Shown here: positions 1-6,495 of the stretch, one piece after another
Numbering within the stretch: position 1 is the first letter of the stretch
Layout: every line of letters begins with the position of its first letter
Origin: Alphaproteobacteria bacterium
GTDB taxonomy: Bacteria; Pseudomonadota; Alphaproteobacteria; UBA828
Length of the DNA: 8,370 nt
Direction of reading: 5' to 3'
Assembly: GCA_018668475.1 (NCBI GenBank)
Contig: JABJCZ010000038.1
Coordinates: 1-8,370, forward strand
Notes under the pieces: generated by a model
Told to the model about the DNA's origin: nothing
The model's input: the letters and a program-made list of their open reading frames with translations, nothing else
Databases searched by the model: none
Position numbers and translations under genes: made by a program

Positions 1-1374
1 AATAAACTTCTGAGCCACTTGAATTCAGCTGCGGGCGCAGCACAGAAATTGCTGCTCAAGCTGAACGATGCCCGGACCCAGCAAATTGCTGAAGCGCGTG
101 CCGACCTGGAGGATGTGTTTGGCCCTGACTGGAGCGACACGGCCGCAACGAGTGAGATTGTTCCCGCCGGATGCTTCGCAATGCCGACCACCCATTGCTT
201 GCTGCGCCTTGCCGAAAATTCCGCTCAGGCGGTCACCCGTGAAGACCTCAAGGACTGGGCGCTCAGCACTGTTATTGAGGCCTTTGCCCGCACCGGCGAC
301 TTGAATTCCGCCATGGCGGCCGCGCGGACCATCGACGATCCGCGCTCCGTTTTGGCGGCTATCAGCGCGGTCACCGTGATTCTTGCGAGCGAGGGCCGGG
401 GAGACGAGGCCCTGACACTGGCGGAGCGCATGCCCAGTCCGGTTATCCGCGACAAGGCACGCCGGGCGGTCGCTACCGCAGAGGCCACCGCCGGCGATAT
501 TGAACAAGCACTCGCGACAGCAACCGGCATTGTCGAACCGCGCGAGCAATTTGAAGCCTTGGTGGCGATCAGCTGGGCCTTGCTCGAACAGGGTAATAAC
601 GACAAGGCAACGGATCTCGCTACCCGGGCCGAGAAAATCGCAACGACATTTAGCGCGGCGATCATCCGCGACTGGGCGCTCAACGAGCTCGCCAATCTGC
701 AAGCAGAACTGGGCAACTATGCGCGCGCGCGCGCGATGACAGATGACATCAGCTCGTCTTCCGGCCGCGTGCAAGTGCTCTGTGCGCTGGCGACGCTGGA
801 GGCAGAAAACCATGAACTGGATGCCGCCCGCCAGGCGCTGTCAGAGGCATCATTGATCGCCCGCACAATCACCCGGCGCGCTGAGCAGCATCAGGCCCGG
901 GGCCGGCTGGCTGCCGCCCATGCCGCACTCGGAGAGTTTGATATCGCGTTGCGTCATGCCGGCAATATCGAGCTTGGCTACACCCATGCCTTTGCTATCA
1001 GCCGCATCGCCATTGCGATGGGCGAGCAGGGCCAGGTCGCAGAAGCGATCAAACTCGCCAAGTCCGTTGAGGATGAGCGCCTGCGGGTAGATGCCCTGTT
1101 GATTATTTCGCGGACCCGCACAGAACTTGACGACAGCGCTGGCGCAACACTGGCCGGCGACGAGGTCAAGAAGGCCGTTGATGGTATTCGCAGCTCGCTC
1201 GATCGCACGTCAGTGTTGGCCGACCTCGCCATTGCCGAAGCCCTGGCGGGGCGCGACGGCCAAACACTTTTTGCCCAGGCTCTGGCGGAGCTTCGTGACA
1301 TGAATGACAACTGGGCCCGCGCCCGCATGCTGGCAAAAGCCGCAACCACATTGTTTGTGCTGCGCGGCCTATAG
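1..1374 (+). CDS. TPR-like helical-repeat protein of unknown function, 5' end probably outside the window
   Basis: The frame is open from the first base. The first usable start inside the window is TTG at 19, which has no purine-rich ribosome site before it, so the true start is probably upstream; from TTG the product is 451 residues. Counting from there, about residues 78-440 are a chain of degenerate alpha-helical repeats of 31-37 residues. The pattern is A-L-x-x-I-A-x-A-x-A-x-x-G-D-x-x-x-A-L-x-x-A-x-x-I, for example around residues 80-104, 113-136, 147-172, 180-204, 218-242, 294-315 and 325-350. This is typical of tetratricopeptide-like solenoids, which usually act as protein-binding scaffolds. 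No catalytic motif is visible and no signal peptide can be judged without the N terminus. Residues 20-70 are not repeat-like. The permease gene follows after 44 bases on the same strand. The repeat fold is fairly secure; function, partner and location are unknown. Confidence 0.75.
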   Translation, partial: NKLLSHLNSAAGAAQKLLLKLNDARTQQIAEARADLEDVFGPDWSDTAATSEIVPAGCFAMPTTHCLLRLAENSAQAVTREDLKDWALSTVIEAFARTGDLNSAMAAARTIDDPRSVLAAISAVTVILASEGRGDEALTLAERMPSPVIRDKARRAVATAEATAGDIEQALATATGIVEPREQFEALVAISWALLEQGNNDKATDLATRAEKIATTFSAAIIRDWALNELANLQAELGNYARARAMTDDISSSSGRVQVLCALATLEAENHELDAARQALSEASLIARTITRRAEQHQARGRLAAAHAALGEFDIALRHAGNIELGYTHAFAISRIAIAMGEQGQVAEAIKLAKSVEDERLRVDALLIISRTRTELDDSAGATLAGDEVKKAVDGIRSSLDRTSVLADLAIAEALAGRDGQTLFAQALAELRDMNDNWARARMLAKAATTLFVLRGL

Positions 1375-1418
1375 AAAGACGGTCGGCTAAGCCATAGCGA
1401 CAGACCGCAGGCGGGCGT

Positions 1419-2354
1419 ATGCTCGCCACCGATATGACCTCGACAACTCCCCGATCCGGCCTGTTTTCGCATGTTTCCGCCCCTGTTGAAGGGGCGGCGC
1501 TGATGGTCTTCACTTGCGCCTGTTTCGCAGGTATGTCCGCTATTATTCGCGATGTCGCGGCGACCATTTCACCATTTGAAATTGCGCTGTTTCGCAACGT
1601 GGTCAGCCTTGTACTGATCACGCCGTTTTTCTTGCGCGCCGGGATGGTGGGGCTCAAGGTCGATCGACTGAAGCCGTTCGCGTTTCGGGGTATTGTCGGC
1701 ATTCTGGCCATGTGGTCGTGGTATTCCGCACTGGGCATGATCCCCCTGGCCGAGGCCATTTCGCTCAACTTTACGGTGGCGCTCTGGATGATTCCAGTCG
1801 CCATGATTCTGCTTGGCGAGAAGATAGGCATCCGCCGGTGGATTGCGACCCTGGTGGGGTTCGCGGGTGTTCTGGTCGTGCTACAGCCGGGTGCCGATAC
1901 ATTCAGCATCGGCGGTGTGCTCGCAATTTTTTCTGCGCTGTTGTTCGCCACCTCGATGGCGCTCGTGCGCATTTTGTCGAAGACCGAATCGCCGACGGCC
2001 ATCGTCTTCTACATGAACGTAATTCTGACGCCGCTATCGCTCGGCCCGGCAATATATTTCTGGACGACACCGAACTGGAGCGAACTTGGTTGGCTGATTG
2101 CGGTCGGCGCCATCGCCAGCATTGCGCACTACAGTATGGCCCGAGCGCTGTCACTGGCAGAAGCAACGGCCCTGACCCCGTTGGATTTCACCCGCCTGCC
2201 CTTTGCGGCCGCGATCGGCTATTTTGCGTTTGCAGAAGTGCCTGCCACAACCACCTGGATCGGCGCGGGCATCATCGTTGCCAGCGCGCTATACATCTCG
2301 CACCGCGAAGCTCGCCTGAAGCGCGCGGCCGTAAAACTAACGGCACAACTTTAA
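1419..2354 (+). CDS. DMT-superfamily permease with two EamA domains
   Basis: A 311-residue inner-membrane carrier of the drug/metabolite transporter superfamily. It has about ten hydrophobic helices in two homologous halves: the first EamA repeat spans roughly residues 24-156 and the second roughly 165-293. The first half ends in the characteristic G-E-K-x-G-x-R-R-W stretch (133-141), followed by a helix ending L-Q-P-G (155-158). The second half carries A-L-S-L-A-E-A-T-A-L (243-252) followed by P-L-D-F-T-R-L-P (254-261), a pattern I associate with proteobacterial relatives of the rickettsial S-adenosylmethionine carrier. That relationship does not fix the substrate, which could be a nucleotide-like metabolite, an amino acid or another small molecule. 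The length is normal. ATG at 1434 (residue 6) is an alternative start; neither has a strong ribosome site. A 5-bp inverted repeat (1380-1384 with 1403-1407) lies in the upstream gap but lacks a T tract. The dehydrogenase begins 38 bases downstream. Confidence 0.9.
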   Translation: MLATDMTSTTPRSGLFSHVSAPVEGAALMVFTCACFAGMSAIIRDVAATISPFEIALFRNVVSLVLITPFFLRAGMVGLKVDRLKPFAFRGIVGILAMWSWYSALGMIPLAEAISLNFTVALWMIPVAMILLGEKIGIRRWIATLVGFAGVLVVLQPGADTFSIGGVLAIFSALLFATSMALVRILSKTESPTAIVFYMNVILTPLSLGPAIYFWTTPNWSELGWLIAVGAIASIAHYSMARALSLAEATALTPLDFTRLPFAAAIGYFAFAEVPATTTWIGAGIIVASALYISHREARLKRAAVKLTAQL

Positions 2355-2380
2355 ACATTTAATCTCACCGGACGCACCAA

Positions 2381-2385
2381 GAGGA
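2381..2385 (+). promoter_or_regulatory. Ribosome binding site of the HSD17B10-like dehydrogenase
   Basis: GAGGA lies 7 bases before the ATG at 2393. It is the clearest Shine-Dalgarno site in the 2355-2392 gap and supports ATG 2393 as the start. No convincing promoter is visible in this gap, so the gene may be co-transcribed with the permease. Confidence 0.7.
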
Positions 2386-2392
2386 AACGGAC

Positions 2393-3157
2393 ATGGAATT
2401 GAAGGGCCAGACAGCAATCATATCAGGCGGAGGATCGGGGCTCGGCGAAGCAACGGCGCGGCGACTGGCCGCCGCAGGCGCCACCATCGGCATCCTTGAC
2501 CTCAACGAAGACGCCGCAAAGCGGGTCGCCGATGACCTGGGCGGCGCGTGGGCGACCTGCGACGTGTCGGACGCAGCCTCCACCGAAGCGGCGTTCGCCA
2601 CAGTTCGCGACGCCATCGGGCCGGCACGGGTCATGGTGGCGTGCGCCGGTGTGGCCACCGGCGGCAAGCTGGTCGGCAAAGACGGCAGCGCCACGTCGCT
2701 GGATCGCTTTGCCCGGGTTATCGAAATCAACCTGATTGGCACAATCAATTGTATGCGCCTTGCCGCGGCTGACATGACCGCGCTTGACCCCCTCGACGAA
2801 GGGGAGCGCGGCCTGATGATTGGCACCGCTTCTGTTGCCGCTTTTGAAGGACAAATGGGCCAGTGCGGATATGCGGCCTCAAAGGGCGGCGTGGCGGCCA
2901 TGACCATTGCCCTCGCCCGCGAACTGGCGCGCGACGGCGTGCGCGTCAACGCCATCGCGCCGGGGCTGATGGATACGCCAATGATGGCGGGCCTGCCGGA
3001 GCCAGTGCGCGACGGCTTGATCTCGACAATGCTGTATCCGAAACGGCTCGGACATGCGGATGAATACGCCCAGCTGGTGGAGCAGATTTGTGAAAACCGC
3101 TTTCTCAACGGCTCCGTTATCCGCTTTGACGGTGCATTGCGACTGGCCCCCAAATAG
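2393..3157 (+). CDS. Short-chain dehydrogenase, 3-hydroxyacyl-CoA dehydrogenase type II (HSD17B10-like)
   Basis: A 254-residue SDR enzyme, the usual length for a classical cytosolic SDR. The Rossmann nucleotide-binding glycines are S-G-G-G-S-G-L-G at residues 11-18, and Asp36 at the end of the second strand suggests NAD(H) over NADP(H). The active-site residues are Asn113, Ser147, Tyr160 and Lys164 (Y-A-A-S-K). The T-A-S-V-A-A-F-E-G-Q stretch (145-154), I-A-P-G-L (188-192), a K-R-L-G turn (217-220) and the C-terminal F-L-N-G-x-V-I-R-x-D-G-A (237-248) match type II 3-hydroxyacyl-CoA dehydrogenases such as human HSD17B10. These oxidise 3-hydroxyacyl-CoA, including 2-methyl-3-hydroxybutyryl-CoA from isoleucine breakdown. 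The usual N-A-G element reads A-C-A-G (83-86), so its asparagine is replaced by alanine. It lies 38 bases after the permease and is convergent with thpR. The subfamily is fairly sure; the physiological substrate is inferred. Confidence 0.9.
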   Translation: MELKGQTAIISGGGSGLGEATARRLAAAGATIGILDLNEDAAKRVADDLGGAWATCDVSDAASTEAAFATVRDAIGPARVMVACAGVATGGKLVGKDGSATSLDRFARVIEINLIGTINCMRLAAADMTALDPLDEGERGLMIGTASVAAFEGQMGQCGYAASKGGVAAMTIALARELARDGVRVNAIAPGLMDTPMMAGLPEPVRDGLISTMLYPKRLGHADEYAQLVEQICENRFLNGSVIRFDGALRLAPK

Positions 3158-3172
3158 CTTTGGGGACGCCCC
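3148..3172. terminator. Overlapping hairpins between convergent genes, possible weak bidirectional terminator
   Basis: Two mutually exclusive stems overlap the dehydrogenase stop codon (3155-3157). CCCCAAA (3148-3154) pairs with TTTGGGG (3159-3165) across a TAGC loop that contains the stop. Alternatively GGGG (3162-3165) pairs with CCCC (3169-3172) across ACG. The element sits in the 21-base gap between the convergent dehydrogenase and thpR genes, where a terminator would be expected. No T tract follows on either strand, so it is not a standard intrinsic terminator. Confidence 0.3.
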
Positions 3173-3178
3173 TATGCA

Positions 3179-3724
3179 TTAGTCTGCCGGCCGTAGGGGA
3201 TAACTGCACTCGACGGTGTGCACTGCCCCGTTCTGGGCGAGATGGCTGGCGTAGAGATGAAATGCGTCGACCGGAAAAGCCGCCGTACCAAACATCGCAT
3301 TGGCCTCCAGAAAGGCGCCAATTTTGGATGCGCCAACCGGCTTGCGAAACCGGGCGAGGGTCACATGCGGGGCAAACTTGCGCGTATCCGCCGGTTGACC
3401 GGCGGCGACAACCGCTGCCTCGACCTTCGCGTGGAGCGCCGCAAGCGCCGGAGACGACGTAACGCCCGCCCACAAGACGCGAGGCTGGCCGCGCGGCGGA
3501 AAATGCCCGACCCCTTCAAGCGTCATCTCGAACTCGGACTGATCAACATCGGCCAAGCTGTCGGCAATATCATCAAATGCCTGTGGGTCAACGTCACCGA
3601 TGAACCGAAGGGTCACATGCATCTGGTTCGCCTCTGACCAACGCGCCCCGCGCAGGCCCCCACATAGCGCTTGCAACCGCTCACAAACGGCTTCAGGCAG
3701 GTCAATAGCTACAAACAGACGCAT
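3179..3724 (-). CDS. thpR: RNA 2',3'-cyclic phosphodiesterase (ThpR/LigT, 2H family)
   Basis: A 181-residue cytosolic protein of the 2H phosphoesterase superfamily, the normal length for bacterial ThpR. The N terminus M-R-L-F-V-A-I-D-L-P is the family hallmark. The two catalytic H-x-T-x motifs are H36-V-T38-L and H120-V-T122-L, each on a predicted beta strand. F-P-P-R-G-Q-P-R-V-L-W-A-G (75-87) is also typical. Members hydrolyse 2',3'-cyclic phosphate ends of RNA to 2'-phosphates; the earlier name LigT reflects an in vitro 2'-5' RNA ligase activity. The physiological RNA substrate in bacteria is generally unclear. The ribosome site is weak: a GGA lies about 9 bases before the ATG on the minus strand. 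The gene is divergent from the Bax-inhibitor gene and convergent with the dehydrogenase, so it is probably transcribed alone from within 3725-3823. Confidence 0.92.
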   Translation of the reverse strand: MRLFVAIDLPEAVCERLQALCGGLRGARWSEANQMHVTLRFIGDVDPQAFDDIADSLADVDQSEFEMTLEGVGHFPPRGQPRVLWAGVTSSPALAALHAKVEAAVVAAGQPADTRKFAPHVTLARFRKPVGASKIGAFLEANAMFGTAAFPVDAFHLYASHLAQNGAVHTVECSYPLRPAD

Positions 3725-3754
3725 CTGATCATTCCATCATTTTGTCGATGACGC

Positions 3755-3782
3755 TTGATTCACGGCCTTTGAATCCTAATAT
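3755..3782 (+). promoter_or_regulatory. Candidate sigma70-type promoter for the Bax-inhibitor-1 gene
   Basis: TTGATT (3755-3760) and TAATAT (3777-3782) are separated by 16 bases. Each matches four of six positions of the -35 and -10 consensus. Initiation would be expected near 3789, about 35 bases before the preferred start codon at 3824. A short inverted repeat, GATTC (3757-3761) and GAATC (3771-3775), lies across the spacer and could bind a regulator. This is pattern matching in an A/T-richer spot and is tentative. A minus-strand promoter for thpR is also expected in this gap, but I cannot pick one out. Confidence 0.35.
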
Positions 3783-3808
3783 GACCACAGGTTCACATGT
3801 TACCTAGC

Positions 3809-3814
3809 AGGGAG
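3809..3814 (+). promoter_or_regulatory. Ribosome binding site that sets the Bax-inhibitor-1 start
   Basis: AGGGAG ends 9 bases before ATG 3824. It lies inside the longer frame that opens at ATG 3797, and that earlier ATG has no comparable site. This favours the shorter, 237-residue product. Confidence 0.65.
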
Positions 3815-3823
3815 AATTTTGGT

Positions 3824-4537
3824 ATGGCAACGCGAGCGCAACGGCGGCCGCATTCCAGTACATTGACAGAGGGCCAGATCGATCAAGGCCTTCGCAGCTA
3901 CATGCTTCGCGTCTACAACTACATGGCCTCTGGCCTGGCGCTGACCGGCATTGTCGCTTGGGTCATGGCCGATACCGGCTTGTACATCGCACTCGCCCAG
4001 TCCGGCCTTGGAATCGTTGTTATGTTCGTTCCACTTGGCCTCGTGTTTTTTATGGGCGCCAAGATGGAAACCATGAAAGTTCGGACTGCGCAGACGCTCT
4101 TCTGGGCGTTCTCGGCGCTCATGGGCGTTTCTCTATCGTACATTTTCCTGCGCTATACGGGCGCGGACATCATGCGGGTGTTCTTTATTACCGCAGGTAT
4201 GTTTGGTGCAATGAGCCTATATGGCTACACGACAAAACGCAGCCTGGCCCGATGGCGCTCGTTCCTTGTCATGGGGGTAGTGGGCATCATCATTGCGATG
4301 GTGGTGAACTGGTTCATCGGCTCTTCAATGATGAATTTGATCATTTCGGTTGTTGGCGTGTTGGTCTTTACCGGATTGACAGCCTACGACACCCAGCGCA
4401 TCAAGCAGATGTATGCCGAGACCGACGGTCAGGCCGTGATGCTCAAGAAGTCAATCATGGGTGCGCTGTCGCTTTACCTCAACTTCATCAATATGTTTAT
4501 CTTTATGCTGCACCTGTTTGGCGGCTCACGCGAGTAG
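3824..4537 (+). CDS. Bax-inhibitor-1 (UPF0005/TMBIM) family membrane protein
   Basis: A 237-residue inner-membrane protein with about seven hydrophobic helices, near residues 33-52, 58-78, 88-108, 116-135, 145-165, 170-187 and 211-231. Family signatures are the basic N-terminal tail, G-Y-T-T-K-R-x-L-x-x-W (134-144), G-L-T-A-Y-D-T-Q-R-I-K (184-194) and the last helix, G-A-L-S-L-Y-L-N-F-I-N (213-223). The family includes Escherichia coli YccA and YbhL, and the Bacillus YetJ protein, which behaves as a pH-sensitive calcium leak channel; the role here is unknown. Asp189 fits one acid of the YetJ pH-sensing pair, while the position I believe corresponds to the second holds Asn220. The frame extends to ATG 3797, but the AGGGAG before 3824 makes that the likelier start. 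It is divergent from thpR, has its own candidate promoter and ends at a strong terminator, so it is probably monocistronic. Confidence 0.92.
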   Translation: MATRAQRRPHSSTLTEGQIDQGLRSYMLRVYNYMASGLALTGIVAWVMADTGLYIALAQSGLGIVVMFVPLGLVFFMGAKMETMKVRTAQTLFWAFSALMGVSLSYIFLRYTGADIMRVFFITAGMFGAMSLYGYTTKRSLARWRSFLVMGVVGIIIAMVVNWFIGSSMMNLIISVVGVLVFTGLTAYDTQRIKQMYAETDGQAVMLKKSIMGALSLYLNFINMFIFMLHLFGGSRE

Positions 4538-4560
4538 ACTTACCAGCCAGTTGGCTGACG

Positions 4561-4597
4561 CACCCGGCGGGGCAACCCGCCGGGTGTTTTTGTTTTT
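4561..4597 (+). terminator. Strong intrinsic (rho-independent) terminator
   Basis: A perfect 11-bp GC-rich stem, CACCCGGCGGG (4561-4571) with CCCGCCGGGTG (4576-4586), is closed by a GCAA loop of the stable GNRA type. It is followed by T5-G-T5 (4587-4597). It lies 23 bases after the Bax-inhibitor stop codon and should end that transcript before the hydrolase gene. Confidence 0.95.
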
Positions 4598-4631
4598 GCA
4601 GAAAGACTATTGGACATGAAAGACCGGGCGT

Positions 4632-5456
4632 ATGAATGACTGGATATGGCGCGGGGCCGCCAACGCCTTCGACTCCTACACCACGCTGCTCGGTCTCGCA
4701 TTCACGGGCCAGCGCAACCTGATGTATTTTCCCGATGTCGAGCGGCCGGACCCCGCCGCTGTTGGTGTACCCGAAATGCAGCCGGTATCACTAGAAACGG
4801 CGGACGGCCTTTCATTATTGGCCTGGTATCGCGGGCCCGCCCGCAAGAACCTGCCAACGCTGGTTTATTTTCATGGCAATGCCGGCAACATCGGCATGCG
4901 CGCCTATAAGGCCCGGCCCTACCTCGACGCCGGGCTCGGCATATTGCTGACAACGTGGCGTGGCTTTTCACGTAACCCCGGAAAACCGAATGAAGACGGC
5001 CTGTATGCCGACGGACGGGCAGCACTGGATTTCCTGAAAAATGAAGGCACCGGTATCGAGCATACCGTTCTTTACGGAGAATCCCTGGGCACAGGCGTTG
5101 CCGTCCACCTTGCTGCGGAATTAGCCCTGCCGCCTGCCGCCGTTGTGTTGGAAGCCCCATACAGCTCCATTGCCGATGTAGCTCAGGCGCGCTTGCCGTT
5201 CGCGCCGATCCGTCGGCTGGTGCTGGATCGCTTTGATTCAGCCGCCAAGGCCAGTGACATCACCGCCCCGTTGCTGATTGTCCATGGGGAAGGTGACGGA
5301 ACGGTGCCGGTTCGTTTCGGGCGCCAGTTGCTAGCGGCTGCGGTGCAGCCCAAAGAGGGGGTGTTTTTGCCTGATGCCGGCCATAACGACCTGTATGAGC
5401 ACGGCATGGGGAGCATCGTGCTCGACTTCCTGACCCGCCAATTGAGCCAGACCTAG
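4632..5456 (+). CDS. Alpha/beta hydrolase of the ABHD13/BEM46 type
   Basis: A 274-residue serine hydrolase. The predicted catalytic triad is Ser151 in the nucleophile elbow G-E-S-L-G (149-153), Asp222 in H-G-E-G-D-G-T-V-P (218-226), and His251 in G-H-N-D-L-Y (250-255). H-G-N-A-G-N (81-86) is the oxyanion-hole loop of this group, and Q-R-N-L-M-Y-F-P (27-34) is its usual N-terminal entry strand. Relatives often carry an N-terminal membrane helix before that strand; here it is short and only mildly hydrophobic (about 16-25), so membrane attachment is doubtful. The loop after strand 4, usually D-Y-R-G-Y-G, reads T-W-R-G-F-S (108-113). Substrate is unknown; esterase, thioesterase or amidase activity are all possible. 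The start has no strong ribosome site. The gene begins 34 bases after the terminator's T tract without an obvious promoter, and is convergent with korB across 18 bases. Confidence 0.88.
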   Translation: MNDWIWRGAANAFDSYTTLLGLAFTGQRNLMYFPDVERPDPAAVGVPEMQPVSLETADGLSLLAWYRGPARKNLPTLVYFHGNAGNIGMRAYKARPYLDAGLGILLTTWRGFSRNPGKPNEDGLYADGRAALDFLKNEGTGIEHTVLYGESLGTGVAVHLAAELALPPAAVVLEAPYSSIADVAQARLPFAPIRRLVLDRFDSAAKASDITAPLLIVHGEGDGTVPVRFGRQLLAAAVQPKEGVFLPDAGHNDLYEHGMGSIVLDFLTRQLSQT

Positions 5457-5474
5457 AGCTGCGTCAAACGAGCC

Positions 5475-6494
5475 CTAAACGTTCCAGGTGTGGCCGCGCC
5501 GGAGCAGCGCGTTGAGGTCAGGTGTATCGGCATTTGCTTTCACGGCGGCCTCCTGAGCATGAACTGCGCTGTCGTAGGATTCCGTCGGGTCGGCGAAGAG
5601 CACGCCGAAGGCCATGGGTGTATCTGGCGGGCCAAGGCGCGCCAACATGCCGGCAAGAGTCCGGTTGGTCTCGTCATGGACCAGAATGTCATCTTCGGTA
5701 ATGCCGTTCTCACCGAGCATGACGACCTCAAGGTCGAGCGTGTCCCTGTTCAGACGAATACCGCGATCCAGTTCCTTGCCAAAAATAAGTGGCTGCCCAG
5801 CCTCACAAAACAGCTGATTGTCGACCGCTTTTTTGGTCGCAACGTCATCAAAGGTGCCGTCGTTATAGACGATGCAGTTTTGCAAAATTTCGACGAACGA
5901 AGCGCCTCGGTTGGCCTGAGCGCGCTTCATCATAATGGGCAAATGCTTTTGCGCGGTATCGAACGTCCGGGCGACAAAACGCGCGCCAACGCCTAACGCA
6001 AATGACGCCGGCGCAACCGGGTGGTCCACCGAGCCCAGCGGCGTTGATGGCGAGCGCGTGCCCTCACGCGAAGTCGGCGAATACTGGCCCTTGGTCAGCC
6101 CGTAAATCTCGTTGTTGAAGAGCAGGACATTCACGTCAACATTGCGGCGCAACACATGAAATGTGTGATTGCCACCGATGGACAGCATATCGCCATCACC
6201 GCCAACAACCCAGACATCGAGCTCGGGATTGGCAAGCTTGAGCCCGGTCGCAAATGCAGGCGCGCGACCGTGGATGGTGTGAAAGCCGTATGTCGACATG
6301 TAATAAGGAAAACGTGCCGCACAGCCAATGCCGGAAATGAAAACAACATTTTCGGGCGGCGTGCCGATCTCGGCCAGCGCGCTGCGCACCCCTTTGACAA
6401 TGGCGTAATCGCCACAGCCCGGGCACCAGCGAACATCCTGGTCAGAGGTGAAGTCTTGCGCTGTCAGTGCTGGCGCGGCAGATGCGTCGTTCAT
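5475..6494 (-). CDS. korB: 2-oxoglutarate (2-oxoacid):ferredoxin oxidoreductase, beta subunit
   Basis: The 339-residue beta subunit, which holds thiamine diphosphate and the [4Fe-4S] cluster. The cluster motif is W-C24-P-G-C27-G-D-Y; Cys58 in G-I-G-C and Cys207 in Q-N-C are the likely other ligands. The thiamine diphosphate/Mg site is G99-D100-G101-D followed by F-N-N (126-128). F-P-Y-Y-M-S-T-Y-G-F-H-T-I-H-G-R-A (62-78) and Y-G-L-T-K-G-Q-Y-S-P-T-S (131-142) are characteristic of the family, and the latter resembles enzymes annotated as 2-oxoglutarate-specific. With KorA it catalyses 2-oxoacid + CoA + oxidised ferredoxin to acyl-CoA + CO2 + reduced ferredoxin in the cytoplasm. An in-frame ATG exists at 6596, but that start would overlap korA by about 100 bases. 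ATG 6494 has a GGAG site and lies one base past the korA stop, so it is preferred. Substrate specificity is inferred. Confidence 0.95.
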   Translation of the reverse strand: MNDASAAPALTAQDFTSDQDVRWCPGCGDYAIVKGVRSALAEIGTPPENVVFISGIGCAARFPYYMSTYGFHTIHGRAPAFATGLKLANPELDVWVVGGDGDMLSIGGNHTFHVLRRNVDVNVLLFNNEIYGLTKGQYSPTSREGTRSPSTPLGSVDHPVAPASFALGVGARFVARTFDTAQKHLPIMMKRAQANRGASFVEILQNCIVYNDGTFDDVATKKAVDNQLFCEAGQPLIFGKELDRGIRLNRDTLDLEVVMLGENGITEDDILVHDETNRTLAGMLARLGPPDTPMAFGVLFADPTESYDSAVHAQEAAVKANADTPDLNALLRRGHTWNV

Positions 6495-6495
6495 G

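Noticed and set aside
1166..2002. Long minus-strand open frame opposite the end of the repeat-protein gene and the permease.
   Set aside because: Its translation is low-complexity and rich in Arg, Ser, Ala and Pro with no recognisable motif. It shadows two well-supported plus-strand genes, as GC-rich DNA often does.
2365..3153. Minus-strand open frame of 262 codons lying opposite the dehydrogenase.
   Set aside because: The plus-strand frame carries an intact SDR active site and a clear ribosome site; the opposite frame has no motif and is a third-position GC shadow.
3797..3823. Nine-codon N-terminal extension of the Bax-inhibitor protein from ATG 3797.
   Set aside because: The AGGGAG ribosome site lies inside this extension and points to ATG 3824, and the added residues do not look like family sequence.
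4545..4556. Inverted repeat AGCCA-GT-TGGCT just after the Bax-inhibitor stop.
   Set aside because: The two-base loop is too small for a stable full stem, and the strong terminator immediately downstream explains termination.
4616..4639. A seven-codon reading frame from ATG 4616 whose TGA overlaps the start of the hydrolase gene, resembling a leader peptide.
   Set aside because: It has no ribosome binding site and no run of regulatory codons, and a frame this short is expected by chance.
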